From: Methanosarcina sp. UBA289
GTDB lineage: Archaea > Halobacteriota > Methanosarcinia > Methanosarcinales > Methanosarcinaceae
Reading direction: 5' to 3'
Length of the DNA: 64,000 nucleotides
Assembly: GCA_002496565.1 (NCBI GenBank)
Contig: DAKJ01000015.1
Coordinates: 48,953-112,952 of the forward strand
Shown here in pieces: positions 53,468-62,208 of this stretch. Numbering within the stretch: position 1 is the stretch's first letter; each line of letters opens with the position of its first letter. A program made the translations under genes and the position numbers. Below the pieces are notes generated by a model that was not told where the DNA came from, did not search any database, and was given only the letters and a program-made list of their open reading frames with translations.

Positions 53468-55111
53468 ATGGAAAAAGGTGGCCAGCCAATCATAATAATA
53501 GATCCTAGAAAAGAGCAGACAAAGGGAAGAGAAGCACTCAGCATGAATATTGCGGCTGCAAAGGCAGTGGCCAGCATAGTCAAGAATACGCTCGGACCGA
53601 GAGGAATGGACAAGATGCTTGTCAACCCTATCGGAGACATTACGATCACAAACGACGGTGCAACCATTTTACACGATATGTCCATCGAGCACCCGGCAGC
53701 CAAGATGGTGGCAGAAGTTGCAGAATCACTTGAAAGCTCGGCCGGCGACGGGACTACAAGTGCTGTCGTATTTACAGGCAGTCTGCTAGAAAAGGCAGAA
53801 AACCTTATTGAGAGTGGAGTCCACCCGACAATTATTGTTAATGGATACAGGCTTGCAGCCGAGAAGGCTGTTGAGATTTTAGAGAATCTGGCAGTCCCAA
53901 CCGGTGAAGACGAAAAGGAGATGCTTGTAGAAGTTGCCAAAACCTCTATTACGGGCAAGGCTTCCGAAAAATACAACCGTTTGATTGCAGAACTTTGCGT
54001 GGATGCTGTGCTTGCGATTCGCGAAAGGGGAATAGTCGACCTTAAAGATGTTATTATTTCAAAAGACGTCGGCGGCAAGATCGAAGATACCGAGTTTGTT
54101 GAAGGCATTGTAATAGACAAGGTTGCTCTGGACAAGGAATTCCCTCTTAGAATCGAAAATCCAGCAATTGCTCTGATTGATGCCCCTATGGAGACAGGCA
54201 AGACTGCAAATAAAGCGAAACTTCAGATAAGCGCATATGGCGATCTTGAAAATTTTGTAAAGCAGGAAGAGGCAGCCCTCTTCGAAATGGCAGACTATAT
54301 TATCAGGGCAGGTGCAAATGCAGTCTTCTGTTCAAAGGGCATGGATGACAAGATCGCAGCCTACCTGCAAAACCGGGGAATTTATGCTACCCGCAGGGTT
54401 AAGAACGATGACATGCAGCACCTTGTAGATGCCACAGGCGGAAGACCTATCCGCAATATCAAAGAACTGACCCAAAAAGAACTCGGACATGCCGGACTCC
54501 TCGAACAGGATCGGGATGGAGACCAGGGCAAAACCTACCTCAGAGACTGCAAGGGTGCAAAATCCGTGTCAATTGTCATTAGAGGCGGTACCGAACACGT
54601 GGTTGACAACCTTGAACGCGCAATTGACGACGCTCTCAGAGTAGTAAAATGCGCAGTAGAAGACGGCAGGATTGTTGCAGGTGGCGGTGCTTCTGAAATT
54701 GAAGTCGCACTCGGGCTTCGTGCATATGCTCCCAGCGTAGGCGGGCGTGAACAGATGGCAATCAGAGCTTTTGCAGATGCCCTTGAAGAAATCCCAAGGA
54801 CAATTGCCAGAAACGCAGGCCTGGACACTATCAACACAATAGTGAATCTCAGGGCAAAGCACGCCGAAAACAAAAATGCAGGCCTGAACATCAATACCGG
54901 CGCCGCTGAAGACATGCTCGAAAAAGGCATAGTTGATCCTCTCAGGGTTAAGATCAACTCCGTCAAAGCCGGTTCCGAAGCCGCAGTGATGGTACTCCGA
55001 GTGGATGATATGCTCCGCGCCCAGCGCACTGAGATGCAGAATGTCAAGCCCGAACATATGGCAAGTACCTACGACGGTATGGCGGCTCCTGCACTTAGCA
55101 TGCGCAGGTAA
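53468..55111 (+). CDS. ths: thermosome subunit (group II chaperonin)
   Basis: A 547-residue subunit of the ATP-driven protein-folding double ring. ATP-binding and hydrolysis motifs are NTLGPRGMDKML (about residues 40-51), NDGATILHD (about 62-70), GDGTTSAVVF (about 95-104), and the C-terminal GGGASEIEVAL (near 400). The tail ends in SMRR rather than the Gly-Met repeat seen in some subunits. AAGGAGGT lies 9-10 bases before ATG 53468; TTG 53459 is too close. Methanosarcina has up to five paralogues and which one this is cannot be decided here. Confidence 0.95.
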   Translation: MEKGGQPIIIIDPRKEQTKGREALSMNIAAAKAVASIVKNTLGPRGMDKMLVNPIGDITITNDGATILHDMSIEHPAAKMVAEVAESLESSAGDGTTSAVVFTGSLLEKAENLIESGVHPTIIVNGYRLAAEKAVEILENLAVPTGEDEKEMLVEVAKTSITGKASEKYNRLIAELCVDAVLAIRERGIVDLKDVIISKDVGGKIEDTEFVEGIVIDKVALDKEFPLRIENPAIALIDAPMETGKTANKAKLQISAYGDLENFVKQEEAALFEMADYIIRAGANAVFCSKGMDDKIAAYLQNRGIYATRRVKNDDMQHLVDATGGRPIRNIKELTQKELGHAGLLEQDRDGDQGKTYLRDCKGAKSVSIVIRGGTEHVVDNLERAIDDALRVVKCAVEDGRIVAGGGASEIEVALGLRAYAPSVGGREQMAIRAFADALEEIPRTIARNAGLDTINTIVNLRAKHAENKNAGLNINTGAAEDMLEKGIVDPLRVKINSVKAGSEAAVMVLRVDDMLRAQRTEMQNVKPEHMASTYDGMAAPALSMRR

Positions 55112-55163
55112 AAAATTAAGTTAACATCTACTAAAGCACGATAAAGTACTAAAGCGCGGGTAA

Positions 55164-55190
55164 GCACAGAAATCTCTGTGCCCGTGTTTT
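55164..55190 (+). terminator. terminator hairpin after the thermosome gene
   Basis: GCACAGA (55164-55170) and TCTGTGC (55175-55181) form a perfect 7-bp stem with loop AATC. CCGTG and a T-run follow. It lies 53 bases after the stop codon. Confidence 0.65.
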
Positions 55191-55315
55191 TAGTTCACAT
55201 TTTAGTTTTTTGCGTGATTAATGTTACTTGTGAACTTCTCAGCTCATCTTTAAGTCTAAAAACGCTATACGTCTTCTAGAACTCTTCAAATTGCTGGCTG
55301 CTGGCAGAGTGAAAA

Positions 55316-56059
55316 TCAGATTTCTCCGTAAAACCGTTGGTAATCTTCTATTGCCTTTTTCGCTTGAGCAGGAAACTCTTTTTTCATATATTCAATGAAG
55401 TCGTCCCTTGATTGAATTTCCTTGAGGATTTCAAGCATATGGGCAGTAAATCTTATTGATTCCATACTCCCTTTTTGGAGTTCAAAAGAGAGGCAGAGAG
55501 CTTCTTTAGGAAAATACTTTCTTCTAACCCAGGGAGAAACCGAACCAAGGAGCACTCCTTCTTTCAGAATGCTGTAAGCTGGCACTCCTATGAGTTTGAG
55601 CCTGTTCTTTCCAGCCAGTTTTTCAAGGTTTTCGCTGGAATAGGAATGAAGCTCAATGTAGATTTCAGGTTTTAGCTCCTCAATCGCCCTCAGTATCTTT
55701 TTTCCGTTTCCGGGATAGTAATCTTGGTTCAGGGTTGAAATGTACTTTCCACAATCTACAAGTGGGATCAGAGCCAGAGTCCCGGTTTTTGGATGTTTGA
55801 TATTCTTCAGGAGTTCAGTTGTATCTTTCCATTCATCTCCGTGGAGACCTGCAACAAAGAGCCGAACTGGTTTTCCGCGGCCGTAAATTCTCATCCCGAA
55901 ATCCGGATACGAATCTGGTCGCATTTTTGTGCTTTCGTGATTGACGGGAAAAGAAGTTCCGAAACTCTTTTTTCCACTAGAATTCTTTATTGTTTCGGAA
56001 TTCCCTATTTTCTCAGAACTGTTTATTCCGCCTGAGTTCTCTATTCTGTCAGTATTCAT
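55316..56059 (-). CDS. DUF2119 protein, aspartoacylase/carboxypeptidase-like fold
   Basis: A protein of 247 residues from ATG 56059. Residues about 60-230 match the archaeal DUF2119 family. GLHGDEW and later YIELHSYSS resemble the HxxE...H zinc site of succinylglutamate desuccinylase/aspartoacylase-type carboxypeptidases, so an amidohydrolase role is plausible but unproven. The first 55 residues are low-complexity (Ser, Asn, Lys rich). The frame is open up to 56197, but that part overlaps the tlyA-like gene in another frame. It follows that gene by 13 bases and is probably co-transcribed. Confidence 0.75.
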   Translation of the reverse strand: MNTDRIENSGGINSSEKIGNSETIKNSSGKKSFGTSFPVNHESTKMRPDSYPDFGMRIYGRGKPVRLFVAGLHGDEWKDTTELLKNIKHPKTGTLALIPLVDCGKYISTLNQDYYPGNGKKILRAIEELKPEIYIELHSYSSENLEKLAGKNRLKLIGVPAYSILKEGVLLGSVSPWVRRKYFPKEALCLSFELQKGSMESIRFTAHMLEILKEIQSRDDFIEYMKKEFPAQAKKAIEDYQRFYGEI

Positions 56060-56072
56060 CTGTTTTGAGGCC

Positions 56073-56783
56073 TCAGAACTCCTTTTCTTCGGGCTGATCT
56101 TCTTTGAGTGGCTCTTTCTCTTCAGACAGAGGCTTTCTAGCGACCACATATATTTCCTGTTTTTTAGGATTGATGACCTGCTGAATTTCAAGCCCAAGTT
56201 TCTCGATTTTACTCAGGATAGGCTTTGGGTTCTTCTTTTTGGGAATTTTGATAACCTGAAGCAGCTTCCCTCCGGCTTTCAGCAGAGGCAGCACTCTTGA
56301 AAGCGCCTTGATCGAGTCCTCGGGTTCAAGGGTCATATCCGAAAGAATAACATCCACGGGCTCTTCGGAAAGTAAACTCAGGGGTACGGTAAAAACATCT
56401 CCGAACATTACATCAACGTTTTCTTTTTCATGTGCGATTTTTCCAAGTTCGCTCCTGAAGTCCTTGCTGAATTCTATGCCTTTTACATGGCCTGCAATTT
56501 CCGAGGCAAAGAGAAGAAAGCCGCCTGCACTGGAGCCAAGGTCAATCACTTTATCCCCAGGTTTAAGAATCCCGCTTTCCTCCTGAATAAGCTTGAGTTT
56601 AAAATAGCCCTGAGGCTGGTCCAGGCCCTCAGTAACATCTATTATATCATCAGTAGACACGTCTCTGGAGACCTTTGTTACCGCTGTTCCATTAACCTTA
56701 ACATTTCCGGCAAGAATAGCTGTTTTTGCTCGTCCCCTTGATTTGAAATAACCCATATCTACAAGGTATGCATCCAGTCTCAT
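56073..56783 (-). CDS. TlyA-like rRNA methyltransferase, S4 plus FtsJ domains
   Basis: A 236-residue protein. Residues 1-60 are an S4 RNA-binding domain (MRLDAYLVDMGYFKSRGRAK, then AGNVKVNGTAVTK). Residues about 75-210 are an FtsJ/RrmJ-like SAM-dependent methyltransferase with the SAM-binding VIDLGSSAGGF and acidic VILSDMT, and KIPKKKN taking the place of the catalytic Lys region. The combination is that of TlyA/YqxC (COG1189), which 2'-O-methylates rRNA. The C-terminus is Glu/Lys/Pro-rich. The target nucleotide in archaea is not known. The DUF2119 gene follows. Confidence 0.82.
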   Translation of the reverse strand: MRLDAYLVDMGYFKSRGRAKTAILAGNVKVNGTAVTKVSRDVSTDDIIDVTEGLDQPQGYFKLKLIQEESGILKPGDKVIDLGSSAGGFLLFASEIAGHVKGIEFSKDFRSELGKIAHEKENVDVMFGDVFTVPLSLLSEEPVDVILSDMTLEPEDSIKALSRVLPLLKAGGKLLQVIKIPKKKNPKPILSKIEKLGLEIQQVINPKKQEIYVVARKPLSEEKEPLKEDQPEEKEF

Positions 56784-57183
56784 GGGGCATTGTATCGGCA
56801 GAGCCTGTATATATAGGTAGCAAGTAGATTACAAGACTGGAAATCGAAGATAATAAGGATAAGGAAAAACTGGTGAGAAAGTATTTGAAAACGTAAAGCT
56901 TCTTTTAACTCACTGAACAATGTATTTGCCTGGAATTTAAGGTTTCCAAATTAATTACAGTTTTATTATTTATCGAAAAGAAATGGATACTTTTTAATGA
57001 ATACTTCATCTATCTATATAGGGCGTGTACCCAGTTCTTTATTAAGATTCTTTAATGATATTTTACGTCAATTGATTCCTTTTTAGTCGTTGCTTTATCT
57101 TGTTTACTTTTAGCAAGTTTACTTACTAATCTCCTGTTCAATACTTTGGGTATGCGGCTTCATCCTGCAAATCTGGTGAGATA
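56784..57183. other. AT-rich spacer between divergent genes
   Basis: This holds the tlyA-like (minus) and BASS transporter (plus) promoters. GGTGAG at 57175-57180 is the ribosome site of the latter. No gene or repeat is seen. Confidence 0.4.
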
Positions 57184-58164
57184 GTGTATCAAAAAATACT
57201 TCAAAAATTTACGTCTCTGTTTCCTCTCTGGGCGGTTCTCTTATCGGCTGTTGCATATTTTTATCCTGAGTACTTTGCTCCCCATCAGGGACTTATCGTA
57301 CCTTTTTTAAGCCTGATTATGCTAGGGATGGGAATCACTCTCTCGGTGGACAGTTTCCTTGCAGTCTTGAAGAGACCTTCAGTATTTCTCCTGGGTACCT
57401 TAATGCAGTACACAATTATGCCGCTTGCAGCCTGGATTGTCTGCCTGATTCTGAAGCTCCCGGCTGACCTGGCTGCAGGCGTGATCCTGCTGGGTTGCTG
57501 TCCGGGCGGTACGGCTTCGAATGTGATTTCTTATTTAGCAAAAGCCGACGTGGCTCTTTCAATAGTCCTTACCTCGGTTTCTACCCTAATTGCTTTTCTT
57601 GCAACGCCTTTCCTTACCTGGGTTTTTATAGGCCAGACCGTAGAAGTCGACGTCATGGGTATGCTTGTGAGTGTTCTAAATGTGGTAATTGTACCCGTGG
57701 TGATCGGGCTTACAATCAATTATTTCTTTGAAAAACGGATAAGTGCAATTCGGGAAATCTTTCCGGCAATCTCAGCCGCAGCCATAGTAATTATTGTCGC
57801 CGTGATTATAGGGACAAATAGCGCAAACCTTGGAAAGAGCGGCCCGCTGGTACTGCTTGCAGTGATACTGCACAACGGGCTTGGCCTTGCAGGAGGCTAC
57901 GGGATTTCAAAGTTCCTGCGGCTCAGCGAAACCGAAGCAAGGACTATTGCAATCGAGGTTGGAATGCAGAATTCCGGCCTGAGCGTGGCTCTTGCTGTAA
58001 AACATTTCACGGCCACAGCCGCGCTTCCAGGTGCGATTTTCAGTATCTGGCACAACCTGTCCGGAGCTTTCCTTGCAGGTCACTGGTCAAAACAAAGTGT
58101 ATCTGATCCCGATATAAGTAAGAGACCCACAAAAAGTGGGTTATATAGTAAGAAATTGGGGTGA
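57184..58164 (+). CDS. BASS-family (bile acid:Na+ symporter-like) transporter
   Basis: A 326-residue membrane protein with about ten hydrophobic segments in two repeats. The Na+-binding crossover regions are GCCPGGTASNVISYLAKADVAL-like (about residues 103-124) and IEVGMQNSGLSVALAV (about 257-272). BASS proteins import organic acids such as pyruvate, pantoate or sulfonated compounds with Na+. GTG start with GGTGAG just upstream. The last 20 residues are polar and two short hairpins overlap the end of the gene. The substrate is unknown. Confidence 0.85.
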   Translation: MYQKILQKFTSLFPLWAVLLSAVAYFYPEYFAPHQGLIVPFLSLIMLGMGITLSVDSFLAVLKRPSVFLLGTLMQYTIMPLAAWIVCLILKLPADLAAGVILLGCCPGGTASNVISYLAKADVALSIVLTSVSTLIAFLATPFLTWVFIGQTVEVDVMGMLVSVLNVVIVPVVIGLTINYFFEKRISAIREIFPAISAAAIVIIVAVIIGTNSANLGKSGPLVLLAVILHNGLGLAGGYGISKFLRLSETEARTIAIEVGMQNSGLSVALAVKHFTATAALPGAIFSIWHNLSGAFLAGHWSKQSVSDPDISKRPTKSGLYSKKLG

Positions 58165-58181
58165 AATCCTTTAGATTTCAC
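58161..58181 (+). terminator. hairpin overlapping the BASS stop codon
   Basis: GTGAAATC (58161-58168) and GATTTCAC (58174-58181) form a perfect 8-bp stem with loop CTTTA. The stem contains the TGA stop. An ACCCAC/GTGGGT hairpin lies 20 bases earlier inside the last codons (58125-58141). Terminator or mRNA 3' stabiliser. Confidence 0.55.
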
Positions 58182-58497
58182 AAAAAGAGGTTGGGAAGCA
58201 GGAAAACCCGGTTTATCGCACAAGTTTCCCGGATTTTTCTTGTATTCATCTAACTTTCGCTTTTTCAGAGTTTTATAAAATTTAAAATAGTTCTCTGAAG
58301 CTTGAAGCAAAAGTATAGACTTTGACTATAATACAAAAAAAATCAGAAACGTTAAATGATTTAGTAAACCAACACTCGTATTTTATAGGAAAAATGCCCT
58401 GCTCAGGGCACTCCTTAATCCCACTTGAATCGAATATGAGTAGGACTAATATTAGTCCAGTAACTTCATGTTCAGTCAAGGTTACTTTTTTTACCTT
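58182..58497. other. spacer, no gene seen
   Basis: AT-rich interval between two converging genes. No feature beyond the terminator hairpin at its left edge. Confidence 0.4.
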
Positions 58498-59259
58498 TCA
58501 AATGAGTCCATTGTACAGATCCGACTGAATTACTTCTTTGTTCAGTCTATATTTCTTTGAAACTGATTTCACTAAATTTAAGAACCATTTGGGAGACTTA
58601 GGAGAAACATATACCTTTTCAATTAATGTATCTAGAGACACCGGAACATAAATTCCACTTGTTTTTTCTTTTTTTTCTCCGCTAGGAACGAAAACTATAG
58701 CTCTAATTTCATGCTCGTACTCAAAACTTCTTCTTTTATACACGAAAGGCTTGTATATTTTTAGTTCATTTCCCCAAGGTATCGAATCCTCATTATAATC
58801 TAGATACTCTACTTTTCCGATTACAACTTTGGGTTTAGCTTCAAAAAAGCATTCTTTTAAGTTCTTATAAGTTGTTTGAATTGCAATTCCTTTTTCAAGA
58901 TCTGAATATAATTTCCACATAGCTGCAGATTCATAGTCATTCTCATGCCAGCCGCATATACAGAAGCTTCCTGAACCATGTAGACCCTTCGTTGATCTGT
59001 CAATTGGATTTTCTTTTCGGAGAAACTCCAACATAGACGAGTTTCCTGCAAAAGCCTTCGTAAGTGTTTCCATAGTCTGAATTCTGTTCGCATTTGGAAA
59101 CTGTCCTTCGATTGGATCTTCAAATGTCCTAAAATCAGCAAAAAAAAGCGAGTTTGTATCCAGTATTGATACATATTTTGTAAAATCCATATATCTCCAA
59201 ATTTTAGTTAATTCATTTTCTGGAGATTCAATAGTTTCAACTTTTTCGTACATCTGCAT
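58498..59259 (-). CDS. DUF2971 family protein
   Basis: A 253-residue protein of the DUF2971 type: FADFRTFEDPIEGQF near residue 40, then GSFCICGWHENDYESAAMWKLYSDLEKGIAI-type core (about 96-127), and later EYEHEIRAIVF. The conserved Cys-Trp-His and Trp-Tyr residues may form an active site, but no activity is established. Members are often found in mobile or defence-related regions of bacteria. Base composition is lower in GC than nearby genes, and no related gene adjoins it. Its own TATA-like TTTATATA lies near 59328-59336 on the minus strand. Confidence 0.8.
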   Translation of the reverse strand: MQMYEKVETIESPENELTKIWRYMDFTKYVSILDTNSLFFADFRTFEDPIEGQFPNANRIQTMETLTKAFAGNSSMLEFLRKENPIDRSTKGLHGSGSFCICGWHENDYESAAMWKLYSDLEKGIAIQTTYKNLKECFFEAKPKVVIGKVEYLDYNEDSIPWGNELKIYKPFVYKRRSFEYEHEIRAIVFVPSGEKKEKTSGIYVPVSLDTLIEKVYVSPKSPKWFLNLVKSVSKKYRLNKEVIQSDLYNGLI

Positions 59260-59888
59260 TCACATTGTCTTTTTAAGTTAAAAATACGAAACTTTTTCCA
59301 TACTATGGCAGTCAAAATTAACTCTAATATATAAAAAATACTCGATTTTGTCTGAATATATGAGAAGTTACTCGATGAAGATTACCGGGAAGAAAAGTCA
59401 GGGAACTGGGATGTTGGTGGGATTGAAGAAAACAATTCGCTTAGTTTTCAGAGGAAACTATTAATTGATTTTCTGTATCATTTGTTAAACCTAAGAGTAA
59501 AGGTACTTTTGCTTATTTGTACTTATTATCAAAGAGTTTATTATTCATTTTCGAACTGAATTTATTTTTCATATAATTAGTTTAAAATAATTATGGAAAT
59601 AATTGTACTTTATAGGGGAGTACTAGATCTTGTGGACTTGTTGCTGTATAACAAATTTACAGTTAAAAGGCTGATATTACCTAAACAGGGTTTTACGCAG
59701 TTAAACTGAAAAATCAATTGCATTAAAAGTCTAACTACAATGTGCAAATATGATCATAACGCCTGATCTGTATGATTTTGTACTCCAAACATATATTTCC
59801 TATTACAAGATCAAGGATTTCTATAGAGTTATAATGACCGTTTTTGTAACTGTACTTTAAAGATTGGAATCATAGGAGTTGAGGGGGC
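59260..59888. other. AT-rich spacer upstream of the M13 peptidase
   Basis: About 630 bases with a purine-rich stretch near 59370-59450 that has no long open frame. It holds promoters for the DUF2971 gene (minus) and the peptidase (plus). No gene seen. Confidence 0.4.
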
Positions 59889-61973
59889 ATGAATAAGAAG
59901 GGAGTAATAAGTCTGTTCGCTTTTGGTATCGTACTGGTTAACGCTCTAATCCTTGTAGCTTTTGGTTCTTCCGAAACCTCGGGGAGTAACGTGAGCACTT
60001 CGGAAAAGGAAAAAGATTTCGATCCCGGAAGCATGAATCTCTCAGTAAAACCCGGAGACGATTTCTACGAGTACGCTGAGGGAGCCTGGATAAAAAGCCA
60101 CCCTGCGCCCCCGGATAAGTCCCGATACGGAGAGTTTGCAATAGTAGAGGACAGGACCTACGAGCATATCAAAGGAATAGTAGAGAATGCAGCCGGCAAC
60201 ACTTCTGCTCCTGAGGGAAACCTCGAGCAAAAAATCGGCATGTTCTACAGCACGGGAATGGATAATGCCACTCTGGAAAAGCAGCGTTTGGCCCCTATAG
60301 AGAACGAACTGAAACTGATAGACAGTATTTCCAATGTCTCTGATCTCCAGATCGTTTCGACGCAAATGATGGAGCATGGCATAGATCCTTTCTTTTCAAT
60401 GTATGCTGCACCCGACAAGAAAAACAGCAAGATTATGATCGCTACCCTTACTCAGGGGGGTCTAGGTCTCCCAGATAGGGATTTCTATTTCAGGCAGGAC
60501 AATGAATCTATCAAGATTAGAGAGCAGTACCTGACTCACGTTACCAGGATGTTCGTCTTACTCGGCGATAGCCCAGAAATCGCTGAGAATAATGCCAGGA
60601 TCGTAATGAGGATAGAGACCAGGCTGGCCAATGCATCCTTTACCAATGTTGATAACCACGATGAAGTCAAAACGTATAATAAGATGAGCCTTGAGGAGTT
60701 TCAGGCCTTTGCCCCAGGCATCAACTGGTCTTGTCTCTTTTACTCTCTAGGTCATCCGGATGTAGCTGAGGTCAACGTCAGAAATTCTTCTTTTTTTAAA
60801 GAGCTAAGCATTGCCCTTCAGGACGAGAGCATAGCTGATTGGAAGACCTTTCTTCGCTGGAAGCTAATTTTAGGCACGTCTCCTTACCTCAGCTCTGACG
60901 TAGAGGAGGAACACTTTGATTTTTATGGGAGAATACTCAATGGCCAGCAGGAGATGAAGCCCCGCTGGAAGAGAGTTATTGAAGCGGAAAATGAGGCTTT
61001 AGGCGAGGCTGTAGGCCGTGTCTATGTGGACAGATATTTTGATTCCGATTCCAGGGCCAGGATGCAGGATATGGTATTCAACCTCAAAAAGGCTTTCAGG
61101 GAGAATATTCAAAACCTGACATGGATGGAACCTGAAACCAAAAAAGAAGCTCTCAAGAAGCTTGACGTTCTGGATGTACAGGTAGGCTATCCAGATGAAT
61201 GGCTGAACTACTCAGAGCTTGAAGTTAAGAACGATTCATATGTCATGAATGCTCTCAGGGCTTCTAAATTCAAATTCCATCACGGTCCCAGCGGTCTGGA
61301 CAGAGTCGGCCAACCTGTAAATCGTAAGCTCTGGGAAATGAACCCCCAGGAGACTAACGCCTATGCAGAATATAATAAGGTCATTGTAGTATTCCCGGCA
61401 GGTATTCTTCAGCCGCCTTTCTTTAACAAGGATGCCGATGATGCAGTTAACTATGGTGCCATAGGCGCTATTATAGGCCACGAGATGACTCATCATTTCG
61501 ATAGCCAGGGAAGGAAATTCGATGCCAGTGGAAATTTGACGGACTGGTGGACGTCAAAAGATACTGATAACTTCAACAAAAGCACGGAGGTTCTGGTGGA
61601 CGAGTACAACGGGTTCCAGGTCCTTCCAGGTCTGTACGTCAACGGCAACTTGACTCTGCCTGAGAACGTAGCAGATTTCGGCGGATTGACCACGGCCTAC
61701 CACGCCTATAAGCTCTCATTGAAAGAGGAGCCGGAAGTGATTGATGGATTCACCGGAGATCAGAGATTCTTTTTAAGCTTCACCCAGGTATGGAGGGAAT
61801 CGGATACAAACGAATCTTTGAGGACGCTAGCACTGACCGATACTCACGCGCCCTCCAAGTTCAGGGTCAATGGCGTAGTCTTCAACGTGCCTGAGTTTTA
61901 CAAGGCGTTCCCGAGCGTAAAACCTTCGGATAAACTCTACAGATCAGAAATTAAGAGGCCGGTGATCTGGTAA
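59889..61973 (+). CDS. M13-family (neprilysin/PepO-like) zinc metallopeptidase
   Basis: A 694-residue peptidase with an N-terminal signal or anchor (residues 7-26, VISLFAFGIVLVNALILVAF). The mature part starts with the M13 signature PGDDFYEYAEGAWIKSH. Zinc ligands and catalytic residues are H531, E532 and H535 in HEMTHHFD, and E592 with D596 in ENVADFGG. M13 enzymes cleave small peptides outside the cytoplasm. Length and order match bacterial PepO. An archaeal secreted form suggests peptide degradation in the cell envelope. It converges on the UshA-like gene. Confidence 0.92.
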   Translation: MNKKGVISLFAFGIVLVNALILVAFGSSETSGSNVSTSEKEKDFDPGSMNLSVKPGDDFYEYAEGAWIKSHPAPPDKSRYGEFAIVEDRTYEHIKGIVENAAGNTSAPEGNLEQKIGMFYSTGMDNATLEKQRLAPIENELKLIDSISNVSDLQIVSTQMMEHGIDPFFSMYAAPDKKNSKIMIATLTQGGLGLPDRDFYFRQDNESIKIREQYLTHVTRMFVLLGDSPEIAENNARIVMRIETRLANASFTNVDNHDEVKTYNKMSLEEFQAFAPGINWSCLFYSLGHPDVAEVNVRNSSFFKELSIALQDESIADWKTFLRWKLILGTSPYLSSDVEEEHFDFYGRILNGQQEMKPRWKRVIEAENEALGEAVGRVYVDRYFDSDSRARMQDMVFNLKKAFRENIQNLTWMEPETKKEALKKLDVLDVQVGYPDEWLNYSELEVKNDSYVMNALRASKFKFHHGPSGLDRVGQPVNRKLWEMNPQETNAYAEYNKVIVVFPAGILQPPFFNKDADDAVNYGAIGAIIGHEMTHHFDSQGRKFDASGNLTDWWTSKDTDNFNKSTEVLVDEYNGFQVLPGLYVNGNLTLPENVADFGGLTTAYHAYKLSLKEEPEVIDGFTGDQRFFLSFTQVWRESDTNESLRTLALTDTHAPSKFRVNGVVFNVPEFYKAFPSVKPSDKLYRSEIKRPVIW

Positions 61974-62208
61974 ATTGGCCCCAAAAAGCCTTTTTTGTTC
62001 CTGATGTCAAAATACAGCATTCGTGAAAAGTCATGAACCCTTAACGACAATACTTGCTGGCAGCTCTACTCTGCTTTGAGGTTACGCAATGAACCTGATG
62101 ATCCGGAAAAAAATCGCCTACTCAGTCTATCTATAGAGGAAAATGGTTGCCAACTAAGAAATATCCCGGCAGGGGATACTGCCGGATGGGTAGCTCACTC
62201 TCCGTATC

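Noticed and set aside
53464..54201. 245-codon frame antisense to the thermosome gene
   Set aside because: Ser/Ile/Pro-rich shadow of a strongly coding gene with high-GC codon positions.
56060..56197. 46-codon N-terminal extension of the DUF2119 protein
   Set aside because: It would overlap the end of the tlyA-like gene in another frame. ATG 56059 follows that gene by 13 bases.
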